Both the position numbers and the translations under genes were made by a program. Below are positions 60,721-64,000 of a stretch of 64,000 nucleotides of DNA, piece after piece (position 1 is the first letter of the stretch; the number at the start of each line of letters is the position of its first letter). This DNA comes from Irpex lacteus (lineage: Eukaryota > Basidiomycota > Agaricomycetes > Polyporales > Irpicaceae). The notes under the pieces were generated by a model. It saw only the letters and a program-made list of their open reading frames with translations, did not search any database and was not told the origin of the DNA. The DNA lies in NCBI GenBank assembly GCA_001986395.2, contig MQVO02000032.1, positions 186,001-250,000 of the forward strand, read 5' to 3'.

Positions 60721-60759
60721 ACCAGCCGGTCTGAAGAGCGCAGCGTCAGACCGGCTGGT
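60721..60759 (-). repeat. perfect 14-bp hairpin in LINE leader
   Basis: ACCAGCCGGTCTGA at 60721-60734 and its exact complement at 60746-60759, separated by 11 nt. It would form a very stable stem in the LINE RNA. Confidence 0.8.
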
Positions 60760-61295
60760 TACGAGCCTATGTCGGGGGTTCCTTTTGCTGGGGTTTCTGG
60801 TTTCGGTGCCATGGCTGGACTTTGTATTTGGTGTCCGGTTTCTTACTATTCTTTGTGTAGCGCTAGCTATATAGTTCTCGGTGTTTTCCGAGTGGCTTAG
60901 GGCGGCTAAACAGCGGCTAAGGCGCTCAAACTCTATTTTTAATTTTTGTGTATTTTTCTGGGCGTTTAGTTACATGGTGCGGGCGTCGCCCTTTGGGCCT
61001 TTGTCGTTGTAACACGTGTACCGCGTTTCCAGCGTCGCTGTGCATTTTCTTCCTCGTTTTTGTGCGCGCTCGCCCTGAGCATCCTGCGCGGTCTCGTAGT
61101 GTCTTCTGGAGCGCCCTGCTCCTGTCTTCGCGAGTTGTTCGCTGTTACTTGATGAGCTCCTTCCTGGGGCTCGATACTTCTTGTCCGTAGTAGTCTTCTT
61201 TGGCCGTTAGCTTCGCCACTTTTCGTGGTTACTAGTCCCCGAGACCGCGTAGAGGTGGCCACGAGCTTCTTCTCCTGAGCGAGCTCGTCTCGGGG

Positions 61296-61310
61296 AGCAA
61301 ACCTAAAGTT
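61296..61310. repeat. right target-site duplication of the LINE
   Basis: AGCAAACCTAAAGTT, identical to 47822-47836, marks the 5' end of the minus-strand LINE. Confidence 0.8.
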
Positions 61311-62012
61311 AACGTTTCTCATTTACTCCGAGTATGTGCAATTAAGTAATGTGCATGCACTGGTTGTAAGCCACTAAAACTCTTTTCCAAATATGATAAC
61401 ATACTTACACACTCTCTGATAGCAGCGTACTCATTATGATACGGGCTGTATCGACAATCTGGTGAAAACAATGCTCGCGGCCTTCGCGAGGCATGTTCTG
61501 ACGGACACTGAAAATGTGTGTACACCGTCAACGAAGAGTTGGCGTAATGACCTGCTAGCCCTCATCATGATATCTGTAGAAAAAACACTCAAGAAACTCA
61601 GGAACTCTCTTTGGCCCTGTTCAGACCGAGTCAATGACTACGAGGCTTTCTTGCACTAGTATACTATCCGTACAGAGAGGCCTCAGGCTACCTCTTTCTG
61701 CTGCGATAGTATACTACTAATATCAAAGTTTGAGGGTGGGTGCCATTTCTGACGCAGATCACATAGTGAGAATTACAGTTCTGAAACGTCATCGTGCTAG
61801 GTGAGCGGTTGACAGAAGTGAACCGGTACACTGCCGCGCCAGGTTCTCCCCAGACATGAAAGTCTAGGTAAGTGTTGAACTTTAATGACCAACATATCTG
61901 ATGATCGCTTGTTGATGGCCTGTGTATCGGTACTTCACCCGCTGCTATATGAAGACAGACTGCCTCGTGAACCTACTCCTTGGCCTCGCACAGCGTATCC
62001 CCAGTCCTCAAC
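61311..62012. other. intergenic region upstream of a membrane-protein gene
   Basis: Only short frames. It resumes the host sequence after the LINE block and includes the promoter of the next gene. Confidence 0.5.
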
Positions 62013-63403
62013 ATGTATTCCCTGCTCACTCTGGAGCGTGCAGCGCTTCTAGCTGAAGCTGTACTGTATGGTGCGTAGCTTAAGTGTCCCCTACTCCTAA
62101 ATGTGCATATAATCACCATATCATTCAGGAATTTATGTTCTTACATTCTCGGTGACAATCATTGTCCTACTGTGAGTGCATCCGATGAAAACCACCTCAC
62201 CGTCGTCACTCAGTGTATGTACAGTCGGAGGCGATATTCGATAGCGGACAGTCTACTTGCGACGGCCACAATAGTCATGTTCATTTTGTCCACTGCTCAT
62301 CTCGGCTTACTTGGTTCCTCTATCTTACGCCACATTCATGACGGCGTCATTGGCGACGGCTTGGAGTTTCGGGTGCCAGCCTATCCAGAACCGATTTTGC
62401 AAATTGTTCTCGAGTGCTTGAACGCAAGTCGTCTTACCATTCAATTCTGCTAGTATAACTGATGGGATACATAGTGCATTCTCGGGGACGCCATCATCTC
62501 TTGGAGAGCCTGGGTGCTATGGAATCGAAGCAAGCCGGTTCTTGCTGTGCCAGCCACCCTGCTCGTAGCTGCGCTCGGTACGTCCCCGGGCTGTTGTTAC
62601 TGCCAGTGAATGCCACCACTAAGGCCGCTCTCTATGCAATCCCAGCTTGTACTGTAGGTCTTTGTCGCGCGGTAGTCGTTGAACCGGCTGGATCTGTGAC
62701 GTTCACTTCTCGCAATGTACAACACTGGGGGGCTGGTGCTTTGGGATTGACCTTCATCGCCAACGTATGGAGTGTTGTGCTTGTTGCATTGCGATTCCGG
62801 TTCGTTAGCCCTTCTGTATTAATAAATCAGCTAATCATGGGAGTCCCGTTACTCAGGACGTACCAGAAGGAGGTCGCGGGGAATCTTCCATCCAAGGCAT
62901 CTTCCGGCGGGTCGCCGATGGTCATTCTACTCTTTCTGGTCGAGACGGGAACACTCTATTGCTGTACACTCGTGAGTACCCAGGGATCTCGGCATTATGA
63001 CAGTGAGAAAGCTGATAATTTTTGCCTGTATCTATAGCTCCTTGTGGGTGTCACGTTCATCTCACATACGGACGGCGTATATGTCATGCTGGACTTGCTA
63101 GCTCAATTTACGGTATGTGCCTGAATGATCTGCATGTCTTTGATTCTTATTGACATACCTCAGGGCCTATATCCGACACTGATGGTATTCCTAATCGCTA
63201 TACGAAAAGCACAGAGAAGGGGAAGTCGTCTAACAGATGGAACCGCGATCGTAACACAAGCTGCGGATGATACTAGGACTCGGCAGAGCACCATCGTCTT
63301 TGCTCCCGTAACCACGGTTAATTCCGTGGATTCTGAACGGACGCCTGGTTTTGAACCAGTCCAGAAGCACAGAAAGCTTGAGGATGGATTGTCCCTCACC
63401 TGA
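62013..63403 (+). CDS. multi-pass membrane protein of unknown function
   Basis: Seven exons, 62013-62070, 62129-62171, 62225-62423, 62475-62577, 62607-62971, 63038-63112, 63164-63403, giving 360 residues with all phases closing. Hydrophobic segments occur at AEAVLYGIYVLTFSVTIIVL, LLATATIVMFILSTAHLGL, DAIISWRAWVLW, LAVPATLLVAAL, LGLTFIANVWSVVLVALRF, ILLFLVETGTLYCCTLLLVG and LYPTLMVFLIAIRK, about seven in total, then a polar tail. The start MYSLLTLERAALLAE and the WRAWVLWNRS motif are typical of a family common in Agaricomycetes without a known role. The third intron appears to start with GC rather than GT. Confidence 0.75.
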
Positions 63404-63543
63404 TACGGTGATGTACTGCGTTGAGGAAGCGTTGATATGGGCGGTGTTAATGTGTCAAGTCCAAACTGTGTTGAATTCAGCGCTGAGCTTTAGGTCACTG
63501 TACAGTTTCAACAAGATGCAAAATGAAACGTTCGTGTCTGTTC

Positions 63544-63967
63544 TCAACAAGCAAAGACTCCGACCGCACGACCCTTCTTCAAGATGCCTATCGCCTGCTC
63601 GACACTCACAAACCAACTAAACCCTTTGTCGTTCCCATCCGTACCACTGGAGATGCGGTACATGATAGATTTCAGGGCTGAAACAAATGGAAGGCCTTGA
63701 ACGTGAAGATGGAGGTGATTGACGGTGTTGAACGGTGGGATAACGTAGCCCATGCTGTGCATGCAATATCAGCTAGCAATCGTTGGAAAGCAGAGGGGCG
63801 TAGTTACCGCCGCAAATCCTCGGAGACGTTGAGCCCATCTAAGATGGTATGGCCTATCTCGGCCATTCGTTCGACTGAACTGAATGTGAGTTAATAGTTC
63901 ACCGGGAGTTAAGTCGTCCAAGTCTTACCTAGCCCTACATCCGCCTCGTGCAATGACTTGACATTAT
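63544..63967 (-). CDS. HIT-family protein, C-terminal part (continues beyond window)
   Basis: Three exons read right to left, 63929-63967, 63808-63874, 63544-63754, with an acceptor at the right edge that calls for more exons outside the window. The HIT motif HLHLHV follows GYVIPPFNTVN, and FSWFVSVEQAIGIL closes the protein. Upstream exons give NVKSLHEADVGL and VERMAEIGHTILDGL, the helix before the motif. HIT proteins (Hint/Fhit/aprataxin group) hydrolyse nucleoside phosphoramidates or dinucleotides using the histidine triad. Which member this is cannot be decided from the part seen. Confidence 0.8.
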
Positions 63968-64000
63968 CTACGTCCAAGACTCGTTAGGGTGGTATATGAG

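Larger units (their letters stand above)
47835..61295 (-). mobile_element. Tad-like non-LTR retrotransposon (LINE) with two nested insertions
   Basis: It is read on the minus strand: leader (61295 to about 58220, interrupted), a small upstream frame, ORF1 with a zinc knuckle, ORF2 with endonuclease, reverse transcriptase, RNase H and a zinc-binding end, a 3' UTR of about 190 bp and a poly(A) tail seen as T27 at 47835-47861. A 13-15 bp direct repeat flanks the whole. Without the insertions at 52662-55383 and 58421-60669 the element would be about 8.5 kb. An RNase H domain is typical of the fungal Tad clade. Long intact frames suggest recent activity. Confidence 0.85.

Noticed and set aside
1..64000. 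CRISPR arrays, bacterial operons, rRNA genes
   Set aside because: No such arrays, Shine-Dalgarno-led gene strings or rRNA-like sequence; splice sites throughout show a fungal nuclear genome.

Overview
The window is nuclear DNA of a basidiomycete fungus, most likely a wood-decay or other Agaricomycete. The genes carry many short introns (about 45-75 nt, GT-AG, one likely GC-AG). Several genes encode families known mainly from Basidiomycota (DUF6533, DUF6534, DUF6535 and F-box/LRR-like proteins), and the retrotransposon is a fungal non-LTR element with an RNase H domain. Exon coordinates were built by hand from splice sites and phase. Family names rest on motifs I can read, not on database searches.

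Layout: 1-2704 is the 3' part of a bromodomain/PWWP chromatin gene (NTO1/BRPF-like). 3837-5353 is a DUF6533 membrane protein. 5869-7616 (-) is an F-box gene and 9668-12365 (+) a DUF6535 membrane protein. 12.4-17 kb shows no recognisable gene. 17060-19328 is an HSF-type transcription factor. 22303-23294 (-) is ATP4 (ATP synthase subunit b), 23733-25325 (-) a BRCT-domain protein, 25661-25741 (-) a tRNA-like sequence, and 25937-26700 a coiled-coil protein. 26.7-30.2 kb is gene-poor, with an old tandem duplication. 30280-33281 is a 23-exon BCS1-type AAA ATPase, 33639-36591 (-) the fission dynamin DNM1, and 37118-39128 (-) a DUF6534 membrane protein. 40617-40854 is a MITE. 40908-41460 is a collapsed DUF6535 pseudogene, 42731-44515 a second F-box gene, and 44792-47630 (-) a second intact DUF6535 gene. 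47.8-61.3 kb is a nested transposon block. 62013-63403 is a multi-pass membrane protein and 63544-63967 (-) the end of a HIT-family gene.

The block at 47822-61310 can be read as one event. A Tad-like LINE on the minus strand, with its poly(A) tail visible as a T27 run, is bounded by a 13-15 bp target-site duplication. It was then hit twice: an AT-rich 2.7 kb insertion splits the endonuclease domain of ORF2, and a 2.25 kb element with 21-bp terminal inverted repeats sits in the 5' leader. Otherwise the LINE frames are open for more than 1,500 codons, so both the LINE and its insertions look young.

The housekeeping genes (ATP4, DNM1, a BCS1 relative, NTO1) share mitochondrial or chromatin roles but do not form a cluster. 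The most distinctive local pattern is the repeated F-box + DUF6535 neighbourhood (5.9-12.4 kb and 40.9-47.6 kb), with one DUF6535 copy decayed and one carrying an open tail beyond its stop codon. This looks like an expanding accessory pair of unknown function.
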